A DNA stretch of 64,000 nt. Origin: Spirometra erinaceieuropaei (taxonomy: Eukaryota > Platyhelminthes > Cestoda > Diphyllobothriidea > Diphyllobothriidae). Below are positions 1 to 47,239 of this stretch, piece after piece (position 1 is the stretch's first letter; every line of letters starts with the position of its first letter). Both the position numbers and the translations under genes were made by a program. The stretch is from NCBI GenBank assembly GCA_902702965.1, contig CACRXP010000172.1, forward strand, positions 84,915-148,914. Direction: 5' to 3'. The notes below the pieces were generated by a model. It saw only the letters and a list, made by a program, of their open reading frames with translations, was not told the DNA's origin and did not search any database.

Positions 1-146
1 CTCGATGGTGTTAAATGCGAAACGTCGCCCACTCCACTACTCTGAGAGTCCTCAGCTGAGCAAGCCGTCACCGCCAAGACGGACCCGACAACAACAACGG
101 GGAAATCTGCAATCTGCTGTCCGAGGGGAAGATACTGCAGACAACC

Positions 147-715
147 TGACAATTCGACCGTCGATTACGATGCCGTCCACTGTGTGCTCCACAGGCGTGC
201 AAGACCATGAACGGTGACTTGCGTGTTAAATAGTTTATATTGATAGTAGGCTTGCGCTAAATCTACCGCACTCTTTCTCCCTCCTGGCACGTGGGTCTGG
301 TGTCATGATCATGCCAAGAAGACCGTAGGCGGGAGAGAGCGTAGGTGGCTGGCACAGTAAAAAATCCGCAGTTAGGCGTACAACCACCCCCCTGGTCTAC
401 AGCAAACGTAACAAGAGAAGAGTAAATCGGCTCGGATTTCACTTGATAGGAGTGTCATAGAGGCCACATTAGGAGGAAGCTGTGGCAGGCCGACACCCAG
501 TGCACCAGTAAGCCACCCCACGCAAACACATAACACTGAGCCCTCTGTGAGGTCCCAGTTAGCCGTCTGTTGGCAGCCTTTCAAGCCAAGGTTTTTAGCG
601 TTCCGTTATAGCTTTAAACGCGTCAAATTGTTTTTAGTGAAGAAAATGCCCTGAGTCATCGACCTCAGTCTCCATCCCATTCCCAGGTCCCAGTCCCTTT
701 CCGACCCAGATCTCC
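147..715 (+). repeat. Dispersed repeat family R, copy A
   Basis: This is a non-coding interspersed repeat. It shares ordered blocks with copies at 9.2, 13.9, 18.4, 34.7 and 39.6 kb: a 'ttcgaccgtcgatt' block, then 'ccaccgtgtgct', 'ggtgacttgcg', 'gcgctaaatctaccgcactc' and 'ggtgtcatgatc'. Its 3' part (about 536-710) aligns with 9495-9650. The family identity is inferred from these matches inside the window; I do not recognise a named element. Confidence 0.6.
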
Positions 716-770
716 TGACCGTATGATCTACCGCCTGACTGGCAAACCACTGCAAGAAGTCGACGCCCAG

Positions 771-1400
771 AAGGACTTGGTTGTTTGAATCACAACCTCG
801 CTCAAGCCTTCGCTACATTGCTCAAAGGTAGCCAAATCGGCGAGGTCCATCCAATACCTCTTCAAACGGGCGTCCTCTTCCTTTGATGAAGACTGCTTCG
901 CCAAGATCTTTCGAACTTTTGTGCAGCCGCATCTGGAGTTTGCCATTGAAGTATGAGGACCCTAGACCGCTAAGAACCTCAGCATACTCGAAAAAGTTCA
1001 ACGACGAGCAACGAAACTTGTATCTGGGCAGTGGTCACTACCATACGAAACACGATCAGCTAATCTTGACCTCTTTCCTTTGTGTTACGGACAGCTGCAT
1101 GGGGAACTGATACAGGCTTTCCGCATCGTGCGCATTCAGGGCTGCTGCCTCGCAACAGGTGATTTCTCCGAGTTGGCGACTACGACTAACCTGAGAGGCC
1201 ATCCACTCTAACTACGTGTGACTGATGACCCGGCTAGACACAAGGAAGTTCTTCTACTCCAACAGAGCGGTTGCAGCCTGTAGTGCTTTGCCTGGGGATG
1301 TTGTTATGTCGGGATCCGTAGACACTTTTAGACGGAGGCTAGATCAACATTGGAGTGCGCACCACAATATCGCCAAGATGCAACCATCTTGATAGCCAGT
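771..1400 (+). mobile_element. CR1-like non-LTR retrotransposon relic, reverse transcriptase C-terminus
   Basis: One reading frame from 771 to about 1400 reads as the C-terminal part of a CR1/Jockey-type reverse transcriptase, interrupted by several in-frame stops (near 786, 951 and 960). Recognisable segments are 'SFDEDCFAKIFRTFVQPHLEF', cut short here for length, then 'LSILEKVQRRATKLVSGQWS', 'YETRSANLDLFPLCYGQLHG' and 'ELIQAFRIVR', followed by 'TTNLRGHPL'. The frame is kept over more than 500 bases although stops interrupt it, so decay is mostly by substitution. The N-terminal endonuclease and the palm core are absent. A second fragment of the same type is on the - strand at 49540-50004. 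It is not functional. Confidence 0.8.
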
Positions 1401-1884
1401 GCCGTCAGTTTAGTGTCGTTATGATGCTACTACCGATATTTAAGTAAAATATGTTTATGCAATTTATTAATTTAGGGTCACGTCGCACACTGCTGCTCGC
1501 ATTCACTAAGATGCTTGCAGACTAAGAAAATTTACTACGTTTCCCTGTGTCTCAGGTGTGTTTCAAGTATCTGCGGTATTTAATCAACAAACCGATTTCA
1601 TATGCCTTTAAATACTGTTGACGCATGAAACTGTGTGTGCACCTGTACAGTTTTTGTTATTCCCTTGTAGTGCTTTCATGCTGCTTCCTTTCCATTTTTT
1701 CGATATTCTTCCTCTGCATTTAACCGATAAGTATTTCAAAGGTACACACCTAAGTTCCCTGAAATACAGTGAAACTCAAACTGAGCCGGCCAGTTGTCTG
1801 GTGCCAGGTTCAAACCATCTACAACAGCCACAGAACTGAGACCAGCTGCAGCTTAGCTCAACAGCAACTGAGATACAGTATTCA

Positions 1885-3450
1885 GAAATTTAAGGATACG
1901 CAGCGTGCGAAGACAAGAACAACCCCTTCAGGTCCATCAAGGCGGCCTGTGGCCCAAATTCAAGGGGACTGCATGATTGCTCACTACCGAGGAATCAACC
2001 CTCCTGGCGGAAGAATCGCTAGTTCAGAAATGTTTTCAATCGACAGTCCAAAATATCTGACGAAGCCATCGACAGACTCCCTCAGACGCAAACCCTGACC
2101 ATCCGTCTTAACTGCAAGATATTATCAAAGTTGTGCACCAGATGTCCAGAGCAAAACATCGGGCTCTGACGCATTTCCATCGGAACTTTACAAGTCTGGT
2201 GACCCTCGGTTCGTAATGAAACTTACCTCGTCAGTCCAGGAAGGAAGAATACAGTGAAAAATTTCCTATACCCTAAGGGATGCGACTATCGTCCTTGGAG
2301 AACCGGCCAGTCTATGATGGCCACAACAGTATCTGGACAGCATCTTCCTCCACGTCCTATTTACTTGCCCAGACCTTAATCTGGAACAAGTACTTCGTCC
2401 TGAAAGTCAATATGGACTTCGTAGGGTTGGTGGATCCACTCACATGGACTTTACTGCCCGTCAGGTATAAGTAAGATGTCAAAAATGAGGACCTTTGATG
2501 CAGTTAACTACGATGAATTCTGAGAAATTATCCCAGAATTCGGTCGTCATGCAAGTTTTGCACAGATAGTACGACGACACAACGACGAAATGATGACTTA
2601 CGCCATCGACGGGGGAACAGTCTCGGAAGTGTTCTTAGTGTCGAATAGGATGTAGCAAGGCTGCGTACTCGCTCGCACCCACTTCAGCATCATATCTCCC
2701 CCCGTAAAGAGCGGCGAGGACTAAACATCGCCTGCTGCGTGTCGCATAAAGGTATCTTCAGGCACTTCCAAGGTTAATGTCCAAGAACTCTTGAGGAAGA
2801 ATAATTTAGCAGGCGACAACAAAACGGAACTGCCCGGATTGAGAGGATGGGTTTCGAGCACAGCGACTGTTATATTGTCACGTTGCAAGGGGTACTCGAG
2901 GACAAGGCGGACAAAAGCGTCGTTACAGGGACACCATGGAGACCCTCCCTTTAAGTATCTGCAAATCAATTCGGTTATCTGGGAAGACCTCGGAATCAGC
3001 GGACGTGGTTCACTGTCCTGCAAACTAGAATGGCAAACCAAGAAACCCTTCGCGCAGGAAAAGCCAAAGCGAAGAGGGGGAGCGCAAAACTCGAGAATCA
3101 TTAATCAATTCTGAAAACACTGAAAACCTACTAATATGTCTGCATTCTCGACGGATGACCAGAGGACGCACTGGACTGGTTGGACATCTTTAGATCCATC
3201 CGTTCAACTCCCCAATCTCGGCAACGAGCGTTACTGTTGGCGGAAATCGCGGAAGCAGACGCATCCAACTGTTCATGCACCCACNNNNNNNNNNNNNNNN
3301 NNNNNNNNNNNNNNNNNNNNNNNNNNNNNNNNNNNNNNNNNNNNNNNNNNNNNNNNNTCGTACCTCTACACCACACATCGACCTGGTCGGTTACTTGCAA
3401 ATCCATCGGGTTGCAAACGGCTGACCGGTGTCACGATCCCTAACGTACAC
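1885..3450 (+). mobile_element. Degenerate LINE reverse transcriptase relic
   Basis: This is a heavily decayed non-LTR reverse transcriptase on the + strand. The order of blocks matches a LINE pol. The palm entry is 'GSDAFPSELYKSGDPR' near 2160. The motif A region is 'RTFDAVNYDEF' near 2490. The motif B equivalent reads 'GGTVSEVFLVSN', then a stop, then 'QGCVLA' near 2610-2670. A C-terminal segment near 2910-3080 carries 'LQINSVIWEDLG'. A terminal 'RGRTGLVGHL' block near 3160 is typical of the tail of this LINE type. Stops and frameshifts are frequent, and a 73-base gap interrupts the 3' end. It is an old, dead copy. The exact clade (probably RTE-like) is inferred. Confidence 0.75.
3285..3357. 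other. Assembly gap (73 N)
   Basis: A run of N inside the 3' part of the LINE relic. Open frames that cross it are not real. Confidence 1.
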
Positions 3451-6400
3451 TGATTCTTCCCCCGCTTGATGGTCAACTGCGTGTCTCAAAGTGATGTTAC
3501 AGTATTTCGGTGCCATTTTTTATTTTTATGCATCATTCCGGATGCGGTTGACCTCGCGAAAAAAATCCGCCCAATTTTGCAGATGGGGACTTCATGGAAG
3601 TAACAAGTCTGCATGAAATCGCGTGTCTGAGGGAACGGCAGCGACTAAGAAATTGGAATTAGCACATGCAAACGGAAGCATGGCATGTTCTGCCTATCAA
3701 GAGACTCCTCCGTAAAATTAACGTGTGCCTTCTGACGACAGTGAGTCTCGTCAAGTCTCAGGGGCTTCCTTGAGATGTCAATGAATACCTTGCGGTTTTG
3801 AGTATTTAAATTCGGCCGCCCCAAATGATGCTTTCCACACTACTTGTTTAATGGAACTTTAAAGATAAGACAGTTCTTGGAAGTTTTCACTGAAGTGGTG
3901 ATTTTTCGTGTGTTCTTGTTGTGCATTCAGGCGTTTTAGCCATGGTTGTAAACTCGCTCCAATGTGAATATCGTCTTCGACAAAAAAGGAGTTCCATAAC
4001 GAGGGCCTGGAATAAATATGCTCTTGCCCAGTTAAAAATGTATCTCAAATAAGTCGCCACTTCAGAAAAATGTTTAGATAGGGTATTCCGTTAGTGCGTG
4101 TCCAAGTGCTTAATCTTTCTTCAAAGGAAATTCAAGGAAAAATTGGAGTGTTTGGCTCGCTTATGCGCTTTAGAGACAGATACGGAAATGTTTCCCGTCG
4201 CAAGCGACGAAGCTACCTTTTCTCTTTATAATGGAACCACTTTTGCCGTCGTTGTTAAATTTTAGGCTCTTTTATGCGATTACTGATACAACACAGAGTG
4301 GCCGCTATAAGTAATAAACTACTTCTCAAACGGCTAAAGCTATACCCGTCCATTGTCTAGATTATTTATCAATATAAAATACGGCACGTACAAGCACCTT
4401 ATCACTTGGTGAAATGTTGAAATGGCAGCTTAATCGTAGGGCTTTTTGCATTTACTTAAGGGCTATTTGGAAATTTCTCGAGATGGCGGCTGTATTAAAA
4501 CAAATGGTTGTCTGCTGACGATGTTACTGCCTTTTGAGGCATAAAGGTACAAACCTTTGCAAAACGAAATTATCGTACGAAAAATTGTCGTTTTGCTGAA
4601 AATAACCGACAAACCACATCTTCACTAGCACAAGGACCAGAAAACTAATTTTCAAGTTAGCGACGGTAATTTTGGCAATGATTTCTCGTTTGCATAAATG
4701 CCGTGTACTAGAGAAATGCACTGTAATACACAGCTATGATCTCGGACGGTTGGTAACCTATTAAACCAAGCGATCCCTTCAAAAAACCGTATGTATTTAG
4801 TTGACTAAATAGCTTATATACACATTCTTCATGATGAAAGAGTCTTTTCGTGAAACGTTAAGTTGTTTTTAATTGACTTCTACATCCACTATTCTTATTC
4901 CTATCCCGCAGCGATGATTTACGCGGTTCTTGACGCCATCTCCTAGTTTCGATTCCAAGCGTGCTGTCGACGCTCACGGCGGCATCCTCCATATTCGCCA
5001 TCTACTAGTCGGTCTGCAGAGATCCCATGTTCGTATCTCCCTTGCCTCCTCCTCGGCTGGACTCGAAGCGGACTGTGACCGATCGCGTCTGGGTTCCTCT
5101 CGTCTTGCCACTTTGACGCGAATAGCCTCTTCCGGTGTATGAATGCTGCCTTGACGATGTCCGTATCGAATTCCTTATACACTACCGCATGCAGGCCAGT
5201 CCTGTCTGACCCACATAGTAACCATTTCATAAGTGATCCTTTTTCCGCCCTGACTACGTCCGTTTAATATCCGTTATGCACCACCACATGCTGGCCGGTC
5301 CTGCCTGCACTCTTATCCTTTTATAACAGACAGTTTTTCTTCTTTAAATTTAATCCAATCTGACTCATTTTGTTTATTAGGTAAAGGAGTTTTTTCACTG
5401 CTTACCCCTCACTTTTCTGACCAAGCTGCTAATTCTAAAAGCATGAACTGCATATTCTGTAGATTATGTCTATCTATCCTAAAATTCATATCAAAATTTG
5501 TTTTCACTTGCTATGATGGGGCCCCAAGGGTCTTTAGTAGAAAATTTATTTATTTATATGTCCACATCGTCCTAAGGAATTCGGTCATAGGATGGGCCTG
5601 TTCGATTATATGTGAACCGACGAACATTTTCAGCAAAACAGTACGGTCCAGCCTACATTACAATGCCTAGTCCTGCCTGCAGACACACACACACACTCTG
5701 GGCGACACACGAACCTACTTCGCACAATGTGCACACGCGACGCCTCTGCGCCGCAAGCATGTGATCCACCTTGTCAGCGTTCACTGTAGCCTGGAGCGCA
5801 AAGTGGGGACCGAGTCTTGTGTAGTGCACTTAGATGGACTGTTGTCCTCGCCAGTCATCGCATCTGATTTTATCACTGCTTGACTGACAGATTCGGACAA
5901 GCCACTGGGACAGGCAGAGGCACGAAAGAGTGAGGCCGGCACTGGAGAATCCTTAGTCGTTTAAAACATTAACGGCCATGCTGTAGGGGTACTTATGTGC
6001 GGTCTGAGATACCCCGACTTAAGCCTGATGCCTTTGGAATAGCTACCGTATAGTGTGTGGTCCGCGTAGACGGGCCGGTTAACTTTATCAGCCACTGCGT
6101 CCACCACCATCTCCAGGCGTCTTGACTTCGTTTTGACACTGCACCATTGCCGGTAAGGGGGGAGAGAATGGAGTTGACGTTGTGAAATTCAGTCCCGCCA
6201 TTATCTGCTTCACATGTTGATTACCACCTGCGGCACGCAACGGACGTCGTCAGTCGCGACGGTGGATCTCTCATGTCGAGCTGTCATTTCGTTCCTTACG
6301 TTAACTTCGAAATGACCACCTAATCTGCAAAGTATTGCTGTAGTTCTAGGACTGTATCCTGTACTGTAAACGGCAATTAAAACTACAAAGAAAAATATGT

Positions 6401-7584
6401 AGAGCAAAAACTTAACTCCAGGTGGGGAATGCTATGTTTCTTGCAGACAAAGTGAGAGTAAAAGAATGAGAACACCGCAAAAGTAAATAACTGTACAGAC
6501 TTGTGAAAACGAGGCCCCCTCCAATATCAGTCGTCGTGGAGCGAATGAAGTCCGGAATGTTCCGAGCTGAAGTCGTTTGCTGCAGCTTGTTGCTAAGGCG
6601 GATTCACGTCCGACAAGATATGTCCATGAAATAAAAATTTTACGTGGGAATTAACCAAACAGAGATTAGGACCCGTGAGTGAAATGAATGAAGTACTGAC
6701 ACCACGCTGCAGTCAGGCGCCAAGCACGCGATAACTCAAGCCGAAACCAGTTGTGTGTATTTTCGGTGATTCAAAAAACTGTACAGGAGTACAAGAAAGT
6801 TTCAAGTAAGAAATCTAAAATGTAAATAGACCTGCAATCCTCAGCCGGGAAACGCCTGATTCCGGTGTTCTTGAACCGAACTACACCAGATCACATTGCA
6901 CAGCTCTAAACATTTTGCCTCTGAAGAAAATCGAACGCTCCTGGATCCCATCTCCAACACCGTCAGCTGTGGAAAATGAAGCCATATTACTTTCTTCCTT
7001 AACAGTGACCAGGGCACAGTTCGGATGTGTGTGGTTTTTCGACAAGGGGGAAGGCAAACGACATAATTCCAGGTTATTATCAGTGTTATTTCGCAATACT
7101 TGACACACCCGCCGGGGAGGGGGGCATGATTTCCAAGTTAAACTCTGTGACTGAATTGGACGATGGGAAGTGAGAAAATAGCGAAATACTCACTTAGCTT
7201 TAACAAGGGGCGCACAGTCTGATTCGCCAATTTAACAGACACGCTTATGATGGCTCAGCAGGTATGGCACCCAACTCGAAATGGGGGGATATTGTCCGAC
7301 CGCGTCCCACAGTAAGTGTTCCCTGGCCGTTGGATTTCTTTACTACCTCTAGATCGTTTTTCAACGAAATATTCAACCTAAAGTGGCTTTTTGACCGCCA
7401 GGCTGAACAGTAGAATCGAAAACGCACGTGCTTGCTGCAGGTTTTTTCCCGACCTCTTTTGGTTTATTAATAAGGTACACATTACTGGTCTCAAATGCAT
7501 CCCCTAAACAATATTTGCTTGTAGAAAATGGACTAGACAAGACTTTGTACTACGCTGTCACGTGTTTGCAGGAGCCTGCAAATA
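3451..7584. other. Intergenic stretch without recognised genes
   Basis: I see no gene here. A weak imperfect duplication of about 107-base period appears near 5159 and 5266 ('ccgcatgcaggccagtcctg' against 'ccacatgctggccggtcctg'), with a third partial match near 5660. It is followed by a short (AC)n tract at 5682-5696. The rest is unremarkable. Confidence 0.5.
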
Positions 7585-8457
7585 CAGTAGCTGTGCTAAT
7601 TCATTAAATGTTAGCAGAAATTTTGAAATGCGTTTTCGACTTGAAAATACTACTTTAATAGGGTTTTGTCATGAATCTTCGTGCAGCATAATCGTATAAT
7701 AATTCAGTTACCAGAGGATACCGATTTTTAAATTAGCTTCTTTCGGGCCGCCTGCGAAAACTACGTTTTTTTAAAAAAAATAACTACTCATACAGTATGA
7801 TTTTTCTCATCGATTTTCTATGCCTTTATAAAATTAAATATGTTTCATGGAAAACATGCATAGAAATATTTCTTCTTTCACTAATTTGGTAGAAAACTAC
7901 GTCATCTTTCAATTTTATACTTGAAGAAAGGGTATAATTCGATTTTTAAGAACTTTTCCGATTCCAGAATCATTTTGAACACGTAATCTTCTACGAACTG
8001 AATAATAGAAGGAATATCTTATGCATGATTCTTATAAGACATATTTGAACATATATAGGCATCGAGGTTTTATGGATGGGCATTACGCCGTCTTAAAAAT
8101 CTCATAATTAGGAACTATTAAAAGACTAATTATACCCCTTCTTTCCAGTTTAAGACTTGAAGAACACGTAATCTTCTACGAACTGAACAGTAGAATGAAT
8201 ATTTTATGCATGCTTCTTATGAGACATATATGAACATCAAAAGTTAACAGGAAAAATTCATGCTACACAAGAAGTCATTTTTTCGGAGTGTAGTTTTTGC
8301 AGGCGGCCGGAAAGAAATTCTCTCAAGAGCCGGTATCCTGAATTAACTGGTTTATCATGGAAATGTGCTGCACGGTGATTAATTTTACAACCCTACTTAA
8401 GTAATCTTTTCGAGTTCAGGATTTTGGTTAACATTTCATGAGTTAGCATATATACTG
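7585..8457. mobile_element. Mariner-type MITE with long terminal inverted repeats, copy F1
   Basis: A non-autonomous DNA element of 873 bases. The left end, after TA at 7583-7584, begins 'CAGTAGCTGTGCTAATTCAT'. The right end, read in reverse complement, begins 'CAGTATATATGCTAACTCAT'. The inverted similarity goes on for at least 200 bases on each arm, including 'CGGGCCGCCTGCGAAAAC' on the left against the complement of 'TTTTTGCAGGCGGCCGG' on the right. The flank is TA on the left and TG on the right, which fits a TA target duplication with one change. It has an internal direct duplication of about 80 bases (from 7977 and from 8162, period 185). It contains no transposase. Confidence 0.75.
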
Positions 8458-9159
8458 TGGTCTATTTTAGAGAAAACGCTTGTGCTTTGGGATAACCAGA
8501 ATTTCGAGACGCATACGTGAGGAGAGACGAAAAGAAATAAAACGTAAAAGAAGCACAAAGTGCAAGACCTCGGGCTGACAAGCCATGTCACAATTTTGTG
8601 GTCTCAGTCTCGTGACGCGTCAGATACCATACCACTAGCAAGTGACAAAGTTTCGAGACGTTGACTTTTGACGGCGAGTATGATGGCCATCGCGCAGGAC
8701 TTGACGCAGTGACCTGATGGCCATTGGGTGAAAACTAAAGGGGGTGAGCAGGAGAGACGCGGTCAACACTGAGGCTGACTGGTGCAAAATTGCCGCCACA
8801 CGGCGCTATCTATCGTGACGGAACAAGGACCATCGAGCAGAAAGCCTAAAAAGAATACATATTATGATATTGATATCATTCTTCTGAGTAAGACAGGAAA
8901 GTTACGAGTGGACAGTAGGAGAATGAGCGAAAATGTGCACATAAACATCGTCCAGGTGAAGATGGGAGCAGCCAGACACAGGCTAACAGGTTTTAATCGA
9001 TACTGCGTCGCAATCACGCAAACCAGTTCGCTCTAAAGACTGTCCTTCAGACGGAGTCTATAAATGCTCATTATTTACAAGGTTGGAAAGCCTAAAATTG
9101 TGATTTATATGAACTTTATGATTGCGTCGACAAATACCAAATAATTAAAGGGAATTTTC
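8458..9159. other. Intergenic stretch, nothing recognised
   Basis: One short open frame of 84 codons at 8782-9036 has no similarity I recognise and no supporting context. I see no RNA gene or repeat shared with the rest of the window. Confidence 0.4.
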
Positions 9160-9870
9160 CTGCCGATGACGGTTCGAACATGGCGGACGACTGCGTACAC
9201 CGTGTGCCCTACAGTAACGTGGACGCAGAGACGGTCACCTGCGCGTGAGTTGGTTTTCAATGATGGTGGACTTGCGCTGCATCTGCCGCACTCCTTCTCC
9301 CACTCACCTGCGGCTGGGTGTCAAGAAAGAATTAAGGAGACTGGAGGCGGGCGGAGGCACGATAGCTCCGCGTGGTACACACGTCTTCTCCTCTCGCAAC
9401 GGACCAGGTTTTTGCAGAAACAGCAGTGGTGGGCCGGCTCGGATCCCAACAGAGTGAGAACATCCCATTAAGAAGCCGTTGCGGCCAGACTCTGAGAGGA
9501 CCAAGTTAGCCCGTCATTTGGCAGCCATCTAGGCTAGGGCTTTTGGCGTATCGTGATAAGTTGAAAACATCTCAGATTGTTTGTGGGGAAGAATATGCGC
9601 TGAGTTCTGTGGGGACACAGTCTCCAGAGTTTCCCTCACTCACATTCCTCTCTCCCGGGCACCAACCAACTATCCGAGTCGGTCAGTCATCTGATGGGCG
9701 GACTCGGTGCCAGTGGCTGGCACCGCTTGAGCCTGCGCCTAGGTGTACCATCACACCCCCATGTGTGACGCTTGTTATGGGCGCGCCGCCCAGATAACGC
9801 ACGCAGTGTCCTGATCTGCTCCCCGTGTTGACCCAGTGCAACTGTCAGGTGGCCCATTATAGTTGGTTCA
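9160..9870 (+). repeat. Dispersed repeat family R, copy B (long form)
   Basis: It starts with 'gacggttcgaacatggcgg' and carries the blocks 'caccgtgtgccc', 'tgcgcgtgagttgg', 'gacttgcgctgcatctgccg' and 'gggtgtcaag'. The later part, 'gttagcccgtcatttggcag' through 9650, matches copy A. The end, 'cccgtgttgacccagtgcaa', matches the ends of copies C and F. It is one of the longest copies and is useful for defining the family consensus. Confidence 0.65.
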
Positions 9871-9884
9871 GTCAAAGAAGTTTG

Positions 9885-10075
9885 ACATTGGTAGGGGGCG
9901 CTCACCGATCGTTCCTACGGAACTCACTCGTTCCGTTGTGTTTTGTGGACTCTCTCTCTCGAGCCCAACCAGCAGCCTCACAGCGGCGAATGATAAAGGC
10001 AGTATGTTATTACCGACAAAGACAAGGGAGACTGGAAGGGCCCTTTCTGGCCCGTTGTCCTGTCAATAGCGGACG
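9885..10075 (-). mobile_element. tRNA-derived SINE family S, copy S1 (tail and centre)
   Basis: Read on the - strand this is the centre ('ccagtctcccttgtctttg') followed by the tail ('gttgggctcgagagagag', 'aacggaacgagtgagttccg', 'gatcggtgagcgccccctac'). The same blocks, in the same order, occur at 30726-30845 and 41098-41240. The tRNA-like head is missing or too diverged here. Confidence 0.65.
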
Positions 10076-10429
10076 TTCATTTCTGCCTAACCCTACTCTT
10101 CGTGTTACTCCACCGAAATGCCAGTTGCCACTTTCTGTTTAATTCGTTTTGCCTCAGTGAGTCAAAAATGATAAAATTCAACTTATCAGACTAAGTCTGG
10201 AGCAATTATAAATGCTGAATAAGGAGTTTTTGTGCTTAAGACATATCCAGAATACCGATTATCTTTAACTTTCACAACTTAGTTAAGTGCAAAAAGGTTT
10301 TCGGTGAGGGTGTAGTATGTAACCCTATGTGTGGTGTTTTGCAAGTTCCCTCTCTTGTCTTATTTAGGTATGTGTGCTCCATAACGGTTTGCCTGGAAAT
10401 AGTTAACGAGAGGGGTCATGTTAGAGTTG

Positions 10430-10650
10430 CCCGTATTGTGCTGAAGGTTAGGTTTAGGACTATTTTTAGAACTTGAGTTATTTTAAGACCAGGGGTGGGT
10501 CATGGTTTGGACTTAAGGTTGCGGTTATGGTTGGGGTTTATCGTTAGAGCTCTAGGATTAGCGTTTTAACTGCTGAGTTAGGGTTACGGTTACTTGCGAG
10601 TTTTCCATTAATACTTACGGGTTAATAGTTAGGGTCACCCGTTATAGGCG
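10430..10650. repeat. Degenerate TTAGGG-like repeat tract
   Basis: About 200 bases are enriched in variants of the telomere hexamer TTAGGG on the + strand: 'aaggttaggtttaggac' near 10444, a run of 'ggttgcggttatggttgggg' near 10518, 'gagttagggttacggtta' at 10575-10592, and 'gttagggtcaccc' near 10628. It could be a decayed interstitial telomere-like array or an old simple repeat. No perfect tandem run remains. Confidence 0.4.
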
Positions 10651-12360
10651 TAGCCCCGGTTGGCGTAAGTGCTGTACGTAATTACAGCTTTCGCAGTGGG
10701 ACTACATACCATATCCTTGCCGAGTTTTCCATTCAGATGTTTTGACGTTCAAGTCTGTAACGTATGCATTCCCTGTCGTCTTTGATAAGAAGGTTTTACG
10801 ATGTTCTCACACGCAGCATCTCCTTTAGCATTGTTCACCCGCCGTCAGCAATTTTAAAGGACAGCGAAGCGAGGGATCCAGTGATCATGTGTGGCACTCA
10901 AGTAGACCATACTGCTCGGGCTCTGTGCCGCGAACAAGGAATGGAGGATAGTTCCAATTAGGGCTTTCCAGTCATCTGACATGGGCGTTGAGTTTCGCGT
11001 CATATACCGAACTTGATCAGGAGTTAGTGCCACCATACCCCCCCCCTCCCGGTGAAGAATTAGTTTGATCTACGTGGCAGGTAAAACAGGCCGACTCTGG
11101 AACCAGTACTCTCGAATTGCAAACCCTCTACTTCATACAGCAAAGCTCCCTCTGGACTCTAAACCGTCAGTTAGATTGACAAATAAGTGCAGGAATTTGA
11201 GAGCTTTTTAACCCTAAAGTGGCTCAGGCACCACTTAAAAAAAGACGAAAAACGTCATATATACTGCAGGGTCAAATATGTATCCCCCGTACATTATTTT
11301 TGTGCACAATAAACAAGAGTCGCAGCATTTGGGGCGCACAATTTATAAACCTGAATTCAAGAGGACTGTGCGGCCTGATATTAATAGTTTGTGACCGGGA
11401 TTGCGGCATCAGGATCAGCTTGACCACATGCAAGGATATCACCACTATTTGCTTGGTTCCTCTCCGAAACCCCGGTCTAAAATGCACACAATGGTTCAAT
11501 TGGTAAATCGGCCGACGCAGTGCCGAACCAACCCCGCCTTCGGGTTGGTCTAGTGTAATTCGAAAATGGTAAATAAGGTGGAAATAGTTAGTAGGATCTA
11601 TCTGATAAATGACGAAACTGTCTTATGACATTTTTTGTTCCCACGAAGGCTACAGTAGGACATCTCAGAGTCCTCACGGTTAGCATGTAGGCCGTTGTAA
11701 CCAGTACCAGTAAGTAGAATTACGCTAACCTGGGCTACCATTATGGGATCGCCCTTTATTCCATGTTAATCAGACGAACCCTTTGAACTGCAAATACACC
11801 TCCAAAATTGTTTAAGACAAGATTCTCACAGTCACATGACAAGGGAGTCGCACAAACATCTAGTGAGTATGTAACGTAGCTGGAGATGTTTGAAAACGAG
11901 AACTCCAGCTAATGCATCAGGAATCGGTCCGTTTTTCGGATTTTAACTTCCGTTTTCTTTATTCACCAGATAATAAATCCCACTTCAATTTATTTCACCT
12001 GCCAGTGTGTTGTTTTGTCACAAATTAGGTCAGAATGATTTGTGTGCTCGTGAAGTAAACAATATTCCTGACTTTCCTGGTGCCGGCTTTGTCCACAAAG
12101 TCAATCATCTTGATCACAGGAACTGTATTTTTATTGGTGAGAAGTCCACTTTGGAGGACATTTGGGCTTAAGTTGCCTTCCACTAAGTGATTCACATCCT
12201 CTAGGAACTAGAGCGCTCCCATTCGAGCGTATTCTTTAGCCAGAGGAACTACAGCACCGCTTCGGAACGTTGCTGCACAGACCCAATTTCTCAGGCCGTG
12301 TATGAATCATCTGGTTGCGAAAGCACGGCTTACTGTTTGGTACTTAACCTAGTGAGCACA
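10651..12360. other. Intergenic stretch upstream of the GIPC-like gene
   Basis: I recognise nothing coding. A 95-codon open frame at 11219-11506 overlaps an antisense open frame of similar length, and neither looks like a conserved protein. Confidence 0.4.
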
Positions 12361-12399
12361 GTAGGCTGACGATAGCGAATGGCGCAACTTGCGTCGCCC

Positions 12400-12640
12400 G
12401 CTCTTCTGATTGGCTCATGCGACAGGTCAGCCCGTGCCAAGATGTGGGCGGCTGACCTATCTGCGCCAGTCGTCACCGCAACAGCCGCGTGATCTCACCG
12501 CAAACACTCACACGACAACCACCAAAGCAGACAGCCGCGCCCTGCGACTCTAGGCCAAACCAAGGCCTTTGTCTACCAAGAAAATCACCATAGCAGCTGA
12601 AAGGACCGCCAAAACTACCGCGACCAGCGCCGTCAGCAGC
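12400..12640 (+). promoter_or_regulatory. Candidate promoter and 5' UTR of the GIPC-like gene
   Basis: The 240 bases before the GIPC start codon are richer in GC and CpG than the surroundings. They contain an inverted CCAAT box ('gattggct' at 12408-12415) and a GC-box-like 'gtgggcggc' at 12444-12452. I see no TATA box. The exact transcription start and any trans-splice site cannot be set from sequence alone. Confidence 0.35.

Positions 12641-47239
<34,599 letters not shown>

Noticed and set aside
12569..12640. An earlier TTG start for the GIPC-like protein
   Set aside because: There is no ATG there. A stop at 12551 closes the frame, and ATG at 12641 is the first in-frame ATG.
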